NCBI GenBank assembly: GCA_026129465.1
Contig: JAHCIA010000001.1
Coordinates: 2,055,964-2,119,963 of the forward strand
Direction: 5' to 3'
DNA length: 64,000 nt
Source: Flavobacteriales bacterium
GTDB taxonomy: Bacteria; Bacteroidota; Bacteroidia; Flavobacteriales_F; PHOS-HE28
Part shown: positions 36,240 to 44,978 of the stretch, in pieces
How the letters are laid out: the number at the start of each line of letters is the position of its first letter
Numbering within the stretch: the first letter of the stretch is position 1
Made by a program: the position numbers and the translations under genes
The notes under the pieces: generated by a model
Databases searched by the model: none
What the model was told of the DNA's origin: nothing
What the model saw: only the letters and a program-made list of their open reading frames with translations

Positions 36240-36849
36240 GCCCTCCGGGGAAGGTTACGAGCGGATCGAGCAGTACGATCCCGCGTTGCTCGAACGCATC
36301 GCAGGACATTATGCCGGGATCCTGGAAGCCATCGGCGAGGATCCGCTGCGCGAGGGATTGAAGAAGACCCCCGAGCGTGTGGCCAAGGCGCTGCAATATC
36401 TCACCCACGGCTATGACCTCGATCCGGCTGCGATCCTGCGCAGCGCCCTGTTCACCGAGGATTACAGCCAGATGGTGCTGGTGAAGGACATCGAGGTCTA
36501 CTCGATGTGCGAGCACCACATGCTGCCCTTCTTCGGCAAGTGCCAGGTGGCCTACATCCCCAATGGCCGCATCACCGGGCTGAGCAAGATCCCACGTGTG
36601 GTGGACGCCTACGCGCGGCGGTTGCAGGTGCAGGAGCGGCTCACCAATGAGATCCGCGATTGCCTGCACGACACGCTGGAACCGCTGGGCGTGGCCGTGG
36701 TGATGGAATGCGACCACCTGTGCATGCGCATGCGCGGTGTGCAGAAACAGAACTCTGTCACGACCACTTCAGCATTCACCGGCATCTTCCTCACCGACAA
36801 CCGCACGCGCGAAGAATTCATCCAGTTGATCGGGAGGAGGTTGCATTAG
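36208..36849 (+). CDS. folE: GTP cyclohydrolase I
   Basis: The 213-residue enzyme converts GTP to dihydroneopterin triphosphate, the first step of folate and other pterins. Zinc ligands fit Cys101 and His104 in [10 protein letters not shown] and Cys172 in [14 protein letters not shown]. Residues 20-210 align with the usual family length. The start may be ATG 36208 or ATG 36220; both overlap the PTPS gene, implying translational coupling. Confidence 0.96.
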   Translation: MPNTMVSREHEPSGEGYERIEQYDPALLERIAGHYAGILEAIGEDPLREGLKKTPERVAKALQYLTHGYDLDPAAILRSALFTEDYSQMVLVKDIEVYSMCEHHMLPFFGKCQVAYIPNGRITGLSKIPRVVDAYARRLQVQERLTNEIRDCLHDTLEPLGVAVVMECDHLCMRMRGVQKQNSVTTTSAFTGIFLTDNRTREEFIQLIGRRLH

Positions 36850-36902
36850 CCGCGAGGTTGTACGTCGATCGACCGTTCCACGAAAGCCAATAAAAGCGAA
36901 CC

Positions 36903-37778
36903 ATGACCGCATACGTATTCCCCGGCCAAGGCAGTCAGTTCCCCGGCATGGGCAAGGACCTGTACGATGCCGACCGCAACGCGCGCATCTGGTTCGAACA
37001 CGCCAACGATGTGCTGGGGTTCAACCTCACCCACGTGATGTTCACCGGCAGCGAGGCCGATCTGAAACAGACCAAAGTGACCCAGCCGGCGATCTTCCTG
37101 CACAGCGTGGTGAAGGCCAAGGTGCTGAACGACGCTTTCCGGCCCGCGATGGTGGCGGGCCATTCGCTGGGCGAGTTCAGCGCGCTGGTGGCCGCGGGAG
37201 CCATGGAGTTCGCCGATGGATTGAAGCTGGTGGCCGCCCGCGCCAACGCCATGCAGAAGGCCTGCGAGCTGGAACCCAGCACCATGGCGGCGATCCTGGG
37301 ACTGGAGGATGAAAAGGTGGAGGAGATCTGCAGGACGATCCCCGGTGTGGTGGTGCCGGCCAACTACAACTGCCCCGGCCAGCTGGTGATCAGCGGCACG
37401 GTGGAAGCCGTGAACGCCGCCTGCGAGGCCCTGAAGGCGGCAGGTGCCAAGCGTGCAATGGTGTTGCCTGTGGGCGGCGCCTTCCACAGCCCGCTGATGG
37501 AACCCGCCCGTGTGGAACTGGAAACGGCCATCGAATTCACGCCCATCGTGGACCCGCGCTGCCCCGTGTACCAGAACGTGGACGCCCGCCCGCACACCGA
37601 TCCCGCCCGCATCAAAGCCAACCTCATCGCGCAGCTTACCGCGCCGGTGCGCTGGACGCAGACCATGCGCAACATGCTGGCCGCCGGCACCAACAAGGTG
37701 GTGGAGGTGGGTCCCGGCAACGTGCTGCAGGGGCTCTTCAAGAAGATGGACCGGGAGTTGGATACGAGCGCGGCCTGA
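36903..37778 (+). CDS. fabD: Malonyl-CoA:ACP transacylase
   Basis: The 291-residue enzyme moves malonyl groups from CoA to acyl carrier protein in fatty acid synthesis. It has the N-terminal FPGQGSQFPGMGKDL, the nucleophile Ser88 in AGHSLGEFSAL, the helper region GGAFHSPLM with His, and ends at the expected length. It stands 53 bases after folE on the same strand. No other fab genes are nearby. Confidence 0.96.
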   Translation: MTAYVFPGQGSQFPGMGKDLYDADRNARIWFEHANDVLGFNLTHVMFTGSEADLKQTKVTQPAIFLHSVVKAKVLNDAFRPAMVAGHSLGEFSALVAAGAMEFADGLKLVAARANAMQKACELEPSTMAAILGLEDEKVEEICRTIPGVVVPANYNCPGQLVISGTVEAVNAACEALKAAGAKRAMVLPVGGAFHSPLMEPARVELETAIEFTPIVDPRCPVYQNVDARPHTDPARIKANLIAQLTAPVRWTQTMRNMLAAGTNKVVEVGPGNVLQGLFKKMDRELDTSAA

Positions 37779-37787
37779 GCTTGCGCA

Positions 37788-39059
37788 TCACGGGACCACG
37801 ATGCGCGACACTTCTCCGCGCACGCGTACCAGCAGCAGGCCTTTCAGGTCTCCGCGCAGTGGGATCGCCAACTGGTCCGAGCTCGTCCTTCGCGTGAGCA
37901 CGAGCCGCCCGGTGGTGTCCAGGATGACCACTTCACCCAACGGCCCACCATCGCCGGTGTGTATGTGAATGGCGCCGTACCCGAGCTCCACAACGAAGCC
38001 GGGCGCGGCAGCAGGCGCATGGATCCCTGTTCCGATGTCGGCACAAGGCGCATGGAAGCTGAACGGCAACAACACGGGCAGGCTCCAGCTCACGGGCAGT
38101 GACGGCCCAGGCATCATGCCCTCACCCGTGACGGAGTAGACCAGCGCTCCTTCGGTCGGTGGTTGCTGCGGCACTACATCGATGTGGTAGTCGCCCGGCG
38201 GCAGGCAGGCGGTGGCCCACACGTACTGCGCTTCCGAGGTGAGTTCGAACTGTCCCTGTGCCACCACCTCGTCAGGGCCGTATATCAGCCAATTGAAGGT
38301 GCCCAGGGCGATGCCGCCACCCGTGTTCATCAACTGGGGATGGATGGTGGCGCAGGGCGCCGGTGGGCAGATGGTGAACGGACCTTCCCAGGCACAGGCG
38401 AACTCCGTGGTGAACAAGGTCCAGAGCTCCAGGTGGCCCATGACCTCGCCCTCCGGCATGGACACACCATCCATGATCCGCATCACATGCCAGCTCTCCG
38501 GTCCGATGCCGAAGAAGTCCACGGTTTCCTTGGCCAGTGTGTCGCCTTGCAGGTTGAAAAGGATGAAACCGGGATAGTCGAAGAGCACGGCCCCATCATT
38601 CTGCACATGTACCACGAGCGCGGTGTCCGAGAAAGGATGCCAGCGCACCGAGATGAGCTCCAGCCCATCGCACGGCAGGCCGCCACCCGACACGCTGAAG
38701 AAGTGCTGTGGCACCGGGGCGAAGTCGCCCACGAACTGTCCGTCGATGATGATCTCGTACCCACCTGCAGGGAGTGGTCCGATCGGCACGTACTCCGTGT
38801 GCGGCACGATCACCGTGGCGCCTCCGGGGTCCGCCGCCGCGATGGAGATGGTCACCACGCCCGCCGAGACATTGGCCGTTGCCGAGACGACATACGCTCC
38901 CGTGCTCGCCAAACCGCCAGTGAGCGCGATGGTGATCGCGTCCTGCGTGGTCGGCGCCGGCGGGACCACGGCAATGGCGTCGATGTAGAAGAAGGTCTGG
39001 GCACTCAGGAACGAGGCCATGGACCAACTGATGATGGCGAGTAGGCTGCGGTGTACCAT
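37788..39059 (-). CDS. Large exported protein with possible sorting domain, unknown function
   Basis: The 423-residue protein begins with a signal peptide (MVHRSLLAIISWSMASFLSA). The body has segments TFFYIDAIAVVPPAPTTQDAITIALTGG and CDGLELISVRWHPFSDTALVVHVQNDG, consistent with two or three beta-sandwich domains. The last 70 residues (GFVVELGYGAIHIHTGDGG to LLVRVRGEVSRIVVP) resemble a degenerate T9SS sorting domain without the usual YPNP start. Function is not recognised. It is convergent with fabD and upstream in direction of a CpsB-type gene on the same strand. Confidence 0.65.
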   Translation of the reverse strand: MVHRSLLAIISWSMASFLSAQTFFYIDAIAVVPPAPTTQDAITIALTGGLASTGAYVVSATANVSAGVVTISIAAADPGGATVIVPHTEYVPIGPLPAGGYEIIIDGQFVGDFAPVPQHFFSVSGGGLPCDGLELISVRWHPFSDTALVVHVQNDGAVLFDYPGFILFNLQGDTLAKETVDFFGIGPESWHVMRIMDGVSMPEGEVMGHLELWTLFTTEFACAWEGPFTICPPAPCATIHPQLMNTGGGIALGTFNWLIYGPDEVVAQGQFELTSEAQYVWATACLPPGDYHIDVVPQQPPTEGALVYSVTGEGMMPGPSLPVSWSLPVLLPFSFHAPCADIGTGIHAPAAAPGFVVELGYGAIHIHTGDGGPLGEVVILDTTGRLVLTRRTSSDQLAIPLRGDLKGLLLVRVRGEVSRIVVP

Positions 39060-39116
39060 GGATGACGGGTCTTGCAGCCAAGACAGCGCGAGCGATGGGA
39101 ATGTTGCCTGCGAGGA

Positions 39117-39866
39117 TCAGAGCACGCTGTTCAAAAGCTTCCCGCTCGCGATCAATTTGTGCAGATGGGGCCGCATGAGCGTGTTCCGGATGGCCTGCAC
39201 ATGGTTCATGTTGTGGCAGTCGCTGCCCAGCAGTTCATAGTAGCCCGCGTCGATCATGCGTTCGGCGAGCTGCTTGGTCTGCGGGCCGTAGGCGCCGGAA
39301 AGCGCCACCAGATTCAACTGGAACAACACACCGCGCTCCTTCAATTCGGTGAACTTGCCGAAGTCGCTGTACCAGAAGCTGTATCGCTCGGGATGGGCCA
39401 GCACGGGCCGGTAGCCCTGGGTCTGCATCTGGAAGACCACCTGCCGCAACATGGCCGGTTCACCGATGAATGGCAGCTCGAACAGCAGCAGCTTGTCGCC
39501 GAAGGTGAGCACCGTGCCCTTGTTCACCTGCTCCTCCAGGGCGTGGTCCAGGTAGTACTCGGCCGCGGCGTCCACTTCGATGTCGAGCCCCACGAGGCGC
39601 ACCTCGGCACGCAGCTTCTCCAAGCCGCCCAGGATGATCTCCGGCGTGTTCTTGTAGCCGTCGGCCATGCTGTGCGGCGTGGTGATCACCTTGCGGTAAC
39701 CAAACTCCCGCATGGCGGTGAGCAGCTCGATGCTCTGCTCCAGGTTCTGGGCCCCATCGTCGATGCCCGGAATGAAGTGCGAATGCACGTCGCATCCCAG
39801 CACGGAAAGATCCGCCGGGCCAAGGACCGGTTCGCGCTTCCTGAAAAGGCTGCCCAAGAGGCCCAT
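39117..39866 (-). CDS. CpsB/YwqE-type tyrosine-protein phosphatase (PHP domain)
   Basis: The 249-residue metal-dependent phosphatase belongs to the PHP family: DVHSHFIPGIDDGAQ (metal ligands HxH and the aspartates), ITTPHSMADGY, LAHPERY and ELLGSDCHNM. This group dephosphorylates bacterial tyrosine kinases that control capsule and exopolysaccharide export; the kinase is not in this window. The ATG overlaps the rmlB stop codon (TGATG), which fixes the start and implies coupling. It closes a minus-strand polysaccharide operon. Confidence 0.87.
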   Translation of the reverse strand: MGLLGSLFRKREPVLGPADLSVLGCDVHSHFIPGIDDGAQNLEQSIELLTAMREFGYRKVITTPHSMADGYKNTPEIILGGLEKLRAEVRLVGLDIEVDAAAEYYLDHALEEQVNKGTVLTFGDKLLLFELPFIGEPAMLRQVVFQMQTQGYRPVLAHPERYSFWYSDFGKFTELKERGVLFQLNLVALSGAYGPQTKQLAERMIDAGYYELLGSDCHNMNHVQAIRNTLMRPHLHKLIASGKLLNSVL

Positions 39867-40930
39867 CAGCGTTGCGCGTAATGCGCCTGATAATACTGCT
39901 GGTAGGCCCCGCTGGTCACGTGCTCCAGCCATTCGGTGTTGGCCAGATACCAGTCCACCGTACGCTCCAAGCCAATCTCGAAGGTGATGCTCGGCTTCCA
40001 CCCCAGCTCACGCTCGATCTTGCCCGCATCGATCGCGTAACGCAGGTCGTGCCCGGCACGGTCGGTGACGTAGGTGATCAGTTTGGCGCTCTCCCCTTCC
40101 GCACGGCCCAGCTTCTTGTCCATGATGGAGCAGAGCAGGTGCACGAGATCGATGTTCTTCCACTCGTTGTGACCGCCGATGTTGTAGGTCTCGCCGTTCA
40201 CGCCGGCGTGGAATACCGTGTCGATGGCCGATGCATGGTCCTCCACCCACAGCCAGTCGCGCACGTTCTCGCCCTTGCCGTAGACCGGCAGCGGCTTGCT
40301 CGTGCGGATGTTGTTGATCATGAGCGGGATCAGCTTCTCGGGGAATTGGTGGCTGCCGTAGTTGTTGCTGCAATTGCTGACCACGAAGGGCAGCTTGTAG
40401 GTATTGCCATAGGCGCGCACGAAATGGTCGCTGCTGGCCTTGCTGGCGCTGTAGGGGCTCTGTGGATCGTAGGGCGTGGTCTCCAGGAAGAGGCTGTCAT
40501 CGTGGAGGGACCCGTACACCTCATCCGTGGAGACGTGGTAGAAGCGCTTGCCCTCGAAGGCGCCTTTCCAGGCTTCGCGTGCCGCGTTCAGCAGGTTCAC
40601 CGTGCCAATGACGTTGGTGGTGACGAAGCTCATCGGATCCGTGATGCTGCGGTCCACATGGCTCTCCGCGGCGAGGTGGATCACATCGGTGATGCCATGA
40701 TCGGCGAAGACCCTGCGCATGGCCTCCGCATCGCGGATGTCGGCACGAACGAAGACGTAGTTGGACGCGCCCTCCACATCGCGCAGGTTCTCCAGATTGC
40801 CCGCGTAGGTGAGCAGGTCGAGGTTGATGATGCGGCAGTGCGGGTACTTCGTCACGAAGCGGCGCACCACATGGCTGCCGATGAAGCCGGCACCACCGGT
40901 GATGAGGATGTTGCGGGAGGGGGAGTTCAT
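39866..40930 (-). CDS. rmlB: dTDP-glucose 4,6-dehydratase
   Basis: The 354-residue SDR enzyme converts dTDP-glucose to dTDP-4-keto-6-deoxyglucose. Motifs: ITGGAGFIGSHVV, AAESHVDRSI, HVSTDEVYGSL, the YxxxK in SPYSASKASSD, and NNYGSHQFPEKLIPLMI. Length is normal. The rmlA, rmlC and rmlD genes are not present in the window, so the dTDP sugar made downstream is unknown. It is followed by the CpsB-type gene with a one-base stop/start overlap. Confidence 0.95.
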   Translation of the reverse strand: MNSPSRNILITGGAGFIGSHVVRRFVTKYPHCRIINLDLLTYAGNLENLRDVEGASNYVFVRADIRDAEAMRRVFADHGITDVIHLAAESHVDRSITDPMSFVTTNVIGTVNLLNAAREAWKGAFEGKRFYHVSTDEVYGSLHDDSLFLETTPYDPQSPYSASKASSDHFVRAYGNTYKLPFVVSNCSNNYGSHQFPEKLIPLMINNIRTSKPLPVYGKGENVRDWLWVEDHASAIDTVFHAGVNGETYNIGGHNEWKNIDLVHLLCSIMDKKLGRAEGESAKLITYVTDRAGHDLRYAIDAGKIERELGWKPSITFEIGLERTVDWYLANTEWLEHVTSGAYQQYYQAHYAQR

Positions 40931-40948
40931 GGGGAATACCACAGCGGT

Positions 40949-41054
40949 GAGGAGACACAAAGTTCACAGAGAAGCGACCGGCGAGCTGCCATCGAACCAT
41001 CGAAGGACGCACGCACATTGCTCCGTGCTTCTCTGCGCCCCTGTGCCTCCGTGG
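40949..41054. repeat. Intergenic hairpin repeat, CAGAGAAGC family
   Basis: The 135-base gap between wbpA-like and rmlB carries GAGGAGACACAAAG and CAGAGAAGC at the left, and GCTTCTCTG and TGTGCCTCC at the right, which pair as inverted repeats (9 of 9 and 8 of 9 bases). The type with arms like CTTCTCTGxGCCxCTGTGCCTCCGTGG is one I recall as dispersed in other bacterial genomes; this could not be checked. Confidence 0.55.
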
Positions 41055-41065
41055 TCCTCATTCCC

Positions 41066-42367
41066 TTACAAGCTCCAATACCTCAAGTCCTTCACCTTGT
41101 TCCGGAACACGCCCTTCAGGTCCACCAGCAGGCCCTTGGGCTTCAGCATGCCCTTGAACCACTGTTCGTCCTTGGCGGCGTATTCGGCGTGGTTCACCGC
41201 CACGATGATGGCATCGTAGGGGCCATTCATCTCGGGCGCCAGGTCGTAGCCATACTCGTGCTTCACTTCGGCGGGGTCGGCATGCGGGTCGGTCACATCC
41301 ACCGTGCAACTGAAGCTCTTCAACTCGTTGATCACGTCGGTCACCTTGCTGTTGCGGATGTCGGTGACGTTCTCCTTGAAGGTGGCGCCCATCACCAGCA
41401 CACGCGCATCGGCGGGGTTGGTGCCACCGCTGATGATGCGCTTCACCGTCTGCTTGGCCACGTAGCCGCCCATGCTGTCGTTCACGAAGCGGCCGGCATC
41501 GATGATCTGCGCGTGGTAGCCCAGTTCCTTGGCCTTGTACACCAGGTAGTAGGGATCCACCCCGATGCAGTGGCCGCCCACCAGACCCGGCTGGAACTTG
41601 AGGAAGTTCCACTTGGTGCCCGCGGCCTCCAGCACATCGTAGGTGTTGATGCCCATGCGGTTGAAGATGATCGAAAGCTCGTTGATCAGGGCGATGTTCA
41701 CATCGCGCTGCGTGTTCTCGATGATCTTGGCGGCCTCGGCCACCTTGATGCTGGCGGCGCGGTGCACACCGGCCTTCACCACCAGCTCGTAAACTTTAGC
41801 GATCAGCTCGGCGCTCTCGGGATCGCACCCGCTGCTCACCTTCACGATGCTGCTCAGCGTGTGCTCCTTGTCGCCGGGGTTGATGCGCTCGGGGCTGTAG
41901 CCCACCTTGAAGTCCTCCACGAACTTCAGCTTGCTGAGCTCTTCGAGGATGGGCACACAGTCCTCCTCGGTGCAGCCGGGGTACACGGTGCTCTCATACA
42001 CCACGTAGTCGCCCTTCTTCAGCACCTGGCCCACGGTCTTGGAGGCACCGATCAGCGGTGCGAGGTCGGGGATGTTCTGGCTGTCGATCGGCGTGGGCAC
42101 GGCCACGATGAAGAACTCCACGTCCTTCAGGTCGTTCAGGTCCGCCGTGAAGTGGATGTCGCAGCCTTCGAACTCCTCGGGGCCTAGCTCGTTGCTGGGG
42201 TCCTCGCCGCGCCGCATCATGTCCACGCGCTGCTGGTTGATGTCGAAGCCCACCACCTTGATCTTGCGGGCGAAGGCCAGGGCGATCGGCAGGCCCACGT
42301 AGCCCAGGCCGATCACGGCCAGTTTGGCGTCCTTCTTCAGGAGCCGGTCATACAGACTGCTGCTCAT
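41066..42367 (-). CDS. wbpA: UDP-N-acetylglucosamine 6-dehydrogenase, WbpA-like
   Basis: The 433-residue nucleotide-sugar dehydrogenase oxidises the C6 alcohol of a UDP-HexNAc to an acid. It shows the NAD loop VIGLGYVGLPIALAFA, YESTVYPGCTEEDC, NTQRDVNIALINEL and the catalytic cysteine in GLVGGHCIGVDPYYL, a form seen in WbpA/TviB rather than UDP-glucose dehydrogenase. It overlaps the wbpB-like gene by 20 bases. With wbpB, wbpD and the degT-like gene it can build UDP-GlcNAc3NAcA. The TviB substrate alternative is not excluded. Confidence 0.85.
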   Translation of the reverse strand: MSSSLYDRLLKKDAKLAVIGLGYVGLPIALAFARKIKVVGFDINQQRVDMMRRGEDPSNELGPEEFEGCDIHFTADLNDLKDVEFFIVAVPTPIDSQNIPDLAPLIGASKTVGQVLKKGDYVVYESTVYPGCTEEDCVPILEELSKLKFVEDFKVGYSPERINPGDKEHTLSSIVKVSSGCDPESAELIAKVYELVVKAGVHRAASIKVAEAAKIIENTQRDVNIALINELSIIFNRMGINTYDVLEAAGTKWNFLKFQPGLVGGHCIGVDPYYLVYKAKELGYHAQIIDAGRFVNDSMGGYVAKQTVKRIISGGTNPADARVLVMGATFKENVTDIRNSKVTDVINELKSFSCTVDVTDPHADPAEVKHEYGYDLAPEMNGPYDAIIVAVNHAEYAAKDEQWFKGMLKPKGLLVDLKGVFRNKVKDLRYWSL

Positions 42368-43388
42368 CCCTCTTCTGGTAAATGCGTTCGATGATCTCCA
42401 CCACCTTGAGGCCCTCCAGGGCATTGGTGGTGAGGGTGGTGCGCCCCTTCAGGGTGTCCACCACATTGTCGATGATGTAGCCGTGGTTGTTGGCGCTGCC
42501 CTTGTAGGCCCCGTAGTCGTTGGCGGGGTTGGTGGGCGCCAGTTCCGGCATGGTGTATCCGTCGATGTGGCAGTACTCCACCTGGTCCATGTACTGCCCG
42601 CCCACCTTCACGCTGCCCTTGCTGCCGATGATGGTCATGCTGCTCTCCAGGTTCTTGTCCCACACCGCTGTGCTGTAGTTCAGGCAGCCCATGCCGCCGT
42701 TGCGGAAGCGGAAGGTGACCAGGCCGCTGTCCTCGAAGGCGGTGAGGTCCTGGTGGCTGAAGTCGGCGAACTTGCCCTGGATGTCGTTGATGTCGCCGAA
42801 CAGCCAGTACATGATGTCGATGAAGTGGCTGAACTGGGTGAAGAGCGTGCCGCCATCGAGATCGGCCGAGCCTTTCCAGCTACCCGGCTTGTAGTAACGG
42901 GCATCGCGGTTCCAGTAGCAGTTCACCTGCACCAGGTGGATCTCGCCCAGGGTGCCGTTCTCCACCACATCCTTCAGCCACATGCTGGGCGGGCTGTAGC
43001 GGTTCTGCATCACCCCGAACACGGTGCGGTGCACCTGCAGGGCCTTGTAGATCACCGCCTCACAATCGGCCTTGGTGAGGGCCATGGGCTTCTCGCACAC
43101 CACGTGCTTGCGGTATTCCAAGGCCTTCAAGCTCTGCGGAGCATGCAGGCCGTTGGGGGTGCAGACGTTCACCACATCGATGCCGGGCACCTCCTTCAGC
43201 ATGGTGTCCATATCGGCGAAGAGCGGCGCGTCCAGGCGCTCCAGACCAAGGTCCTCCCGGGGACGTGTGTCGCACAGGGCCACCAGTTCGCACTCGGGGT
43301 GTCGGCTCACCATTTCCGCATGGCGCTTGCCGATGTGGCCGCAGCCGACGACGGCGAAGCGGATCTTTTGTTCTGGAGGAAGCGCCAT
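42348..43388 (-). CDS. wbpB: Gfo/Idh/MocA oxidoreductase, WbpB-like
   Basis: The 346-residue NAD-dependent enzyme has the Rossmann loop AVVGCGHIGKRHAEMV, the family motif VVCEKPMALTKADCE and the catalytic region DLDGGTLFTQFSHFID. Next to a WbpA-like dehydrogenase and a WbpD-like acetyltransferase it is most likely the UDP-GlcNAcA 3-dehydrogenase. It starts four bases after the acetyltransferase stop and overlaps wbpA at its end, so the three are one operon. The name depends on context more than on unique residues. Confidence 0.8.
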   Translation of the reverse strand: MALPPEQKIRFAVVGCGHIGKRHAEMVSRHPECELVALCDTRPREDLGLERLDAPLFADMDTMLKEVPGIDVVNVCTPNGLHAPQSLKALEYRKHVVCEKPMALTKADCEAVIYKALQVHRTVFGVMQNRYSPPSMWLKDVVENGTLGEIHLVQVNCYWNRDARYYKPGSWKGSADLDGGTLFTQFSHFIDIMYWLFGDINDIQGKFADFSHQDLTAFEDSGLVTFRFRNGGMGCLNYSTAVWDKNLESSMTIIGSKGSVKVGGQYMDQVEYCHIDGYTMPELAPTNPANDYGAYKGSANNHGYIIDNVVDTLKGRTTLTTNALEGLKVVEIIERIYQKRDEQQSV

Positions 43389-43392
43389 GGTC

Positions 43393-43965
43393 TCAGGATA
43401 TGCGGGTCACTCGTCCTACGGCCAACCGATACCGCTGCCCGCTCTCCGGACATTCGGCCTCACCCGCCTCGTTGAAGGTGAGCTTGTGGCCGTACTCGCT
43501 CATCCAGCCGGTCTGGCGGGCGGGATTGCCCACCACCAGGGCGTAGGCGGGAACGGTCTTCGTCACCACGGCCCCGGCGCCGATGAAGGCGAACTCGCCG
43601 ATATCGTGCCCGCAGACAATGGTGGCGTTGGCTCCGATGCTGGCCCCGCGCCCCACCCGTGTCTTGGCGTATTGCTCCCGACGGGCCACGGCGCTGCGCG
43701 GATTGGTCACGTTGGTGAACACCATGCTGGGGCCCAGGAACACATCGTCCGCACACTCCACGCCGGTGTAAATGCTCACGTTGTTCTGCACCTTCACGTT
43801 GCGGCCCAGCTTCACGCCGGGACTCACCACCACGTTCTGCCCGATGTTGCAGTTCTCCCCGATCTCGCAGCCCGGCATGATGTGGCTGAAGTGCCAGATG
43901 CGGGTGCCGGCACCGATGGCGCAGCCTTCGTCGATGACGGCGGTGGGGTGGGCGGTGTACGACAT
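43393..43965 (-). CDS. wbpD: Left-handed beta-helix N-acetyltransferase, WbpD-like
   Basis: The 190-residue protein is built of hexapeptide repeats ([67 protein letters not shown]) of the acyltransferase beta-helix. The WHFSHIM segment with His is typical of WbpD, which acetylates the 3-amino group of UDP-GlcNAc3NA. It is the first gene of the wbpD-wbpB-wbpA group, starting 15 bases after a TACCTTCGC element. The C-terminal 35 residues form a small extra domain. Confidence 0.83.
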   Translation of the reverse strand: MSYTAHPTAVIDEGCAIGAGTRIWHFSHIMPGCEIGENCNIGQNVVVSPGVKLGRNVKVQNNVSIYTGVECADDVFLGPSMVFTNVTNPRSAVARREQYAKTRVGRGASIGANATIVCGHDIGEFAFIGAGAVVTKTVPAYALVVGNPARQTGWMSEYGHKLTFNEAGEAECPESGQRYRLAVGRVTRIS

Positions 43966-43980
43966 GCTTGAAAGCGGGCC

Positions 43981-43989
43981 GCGAAGGTA
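43981..43989 (-). promoter_or_regulatory. Putative -7 promoter element of the wbpDBA operon
   Basis: TACCTTCGC on the minus strand ends 15 bases before the wbpD-like ATG and 13 bases from a divergent element for the T9SS cargo gene. Confidence 0.5.
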
Positions 43990-44002
43990 CCGAAGGGGGG
44001 CG

Positions 44003-44011
44003 TACCTTGGC
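44003..44011 (+). promoter_or_regulatory. Putative -7 promoter element of a T9SS cargo gene
   Basis: TACCTTGGC, one base off TANNTTYGC, ends 45 bases before the ATG of the cargo gene. Confidence 0.35.
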
Positions 44012-44056
44012 AGGGCAGCGTTCTCGGCGCACCGCTCGTCCACAGGTCACCATGCC

Positions 44057-44899
44057 ATGACCCGTCAACGGAATTTCTTCCTTTCATGCTTGGCATTCCC
44101 CCTGCTGGCGGTATCGCAGGGTCTGACAAGAGGCGAAGTCTTTGACTTCGAGCCGGGCGATATGTTCCAAAGCCGGTTCCATGCTTATGGCCTTTCACCT
44201 ACTGGACCACCCACCTATTGGACGGATTCCGTGCTGAGCAAGACCTGGTCCATGGGATGGGATACGGTCTCCTATACCATCCATCGCCACACCTACACCC
44301 CGCCAGCAGGCCCTGGTCTGCCCCCATTCACGCATGACACGTTGATCACCCGCGCATACGGCGACCTCACCAGCTTGGCCGGCCACTTCCAACTGCCCTG
44401 GCCCTGCCTACCCATTCTGGACTCACTGGGGTCAGATGCCGCGCTCTGTGGGCAGGAAGTGTGGGTACAGTACGTTGCGGGAGACACATGTTTTGAATCC
44501 GACACCTGGACTACCACGCTGGTAAGAGGTTGCGGCGGCCCCTACTATTGGAGACTACAGCCCGCCGGTCCCTACCACATGGTCCATGAGCTGGTCTATT
44601 ACCACAAAAATGGTGTGGGGTGCGGGGAACTGCTCACCTCGGTCGGTGATCCCCATGGAGAGATCCGCTTGCCCATTACCCTCCACCCCAATCCCGGCAC
44701 CATCTTCCAGCTCACTGGGATCGGCCATCGACCAGCACTGATGCGCTTGCTGGATATGCAGGGCCGCACGATGCGCAAAGGCATACCCGTCACCGAATAT
44801 GCCCCGGTGGATGTTGGTGACCTTCGGCCCGGAACCTACTTGTTGGAGCTACGGCTGGCCGATGGGCGGCGCGAGGTGTTAAGGTGGGTGCGGGAGTGA
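44057..44899 (+). CDS. Exported T9SS cargo protein, unknown function
   Basis: The 280-residue product has a signal peptide (MTRQRNFFLSCLAFPLLAVS). The body has paired cysteines (WPCLPILDSLGSDAALCGQ; AGDTCFES; GCGG; GVGCGELL) that could form disulfides, and is not recognised. The C-terminal domain, ITLHPNPGTIFQLTGIG to YLLELRLADGRREVLRWVRE, is a T9SS sorting domain. The codon and base composition looks more AT-rich than the flanking polysaccharide genes, and it lies on the opposite strand. Together with the next gene it interrupts the nucleotide-sugar cluster. Confidence 0.72.
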   Translation: MTRQRNFFLSCLAFPLLAVSQGLTRGEVFDFEPGDMFQSRFHAYGLSPTGPPTYWTDSVLSKTWSMGWDTVSYTIHRHTYTPPAGPGLPPFTHDTLITRAYGDLTSLAGHFQLPWPCLPILDSLGSDAALCGQEVWVQYVAGDTCFESDTWTTTLVRGCGGPYYWRLQPAGPYHMVHELVYYHKNGVGCGELLTSVGDPHGEIRLPITLHPNPGTIFQLTGIGHRPALMRLLDMQGRTMRKGIPVTEYAPVDVGDLRPGTYLLELRLADGRREVLRWVRE

Positions 44900-44947
44900 G
44901 CATACATCAAGCTGGCTCGGAGCGGCAACCAACCTTCCCTGCAATTC

Positions 44948-44962
44948 TAAAGTTTAACTTTA
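44948..44962. promoter_or_regulatory. Palindromic operator-like site upstream of the DUF4143 ATPase gene
   Basis: TAAAGTTTAACTTTA is a perfect palindrome with 7-bp arms around one base. It lies in a 35-base AT-rich island 16 bases before the ATPase start, in an otherwise GC-rich region. This is the shape of a repressor binding site; the -7-like element used elsewhere is absent here. Confidence 0.5.
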
Positions 44963-44978
44963 CATTTACAGGGTTCAA

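Noticed and set aside
37788-39059. Confident assignment of a T9SS sorting domain to this protein
   Set aside because: The C-terminal region is similar in length and ending, but the usual YPNP start and the central G-x-L-x2-G pattern are weak, so it was left as possible only.
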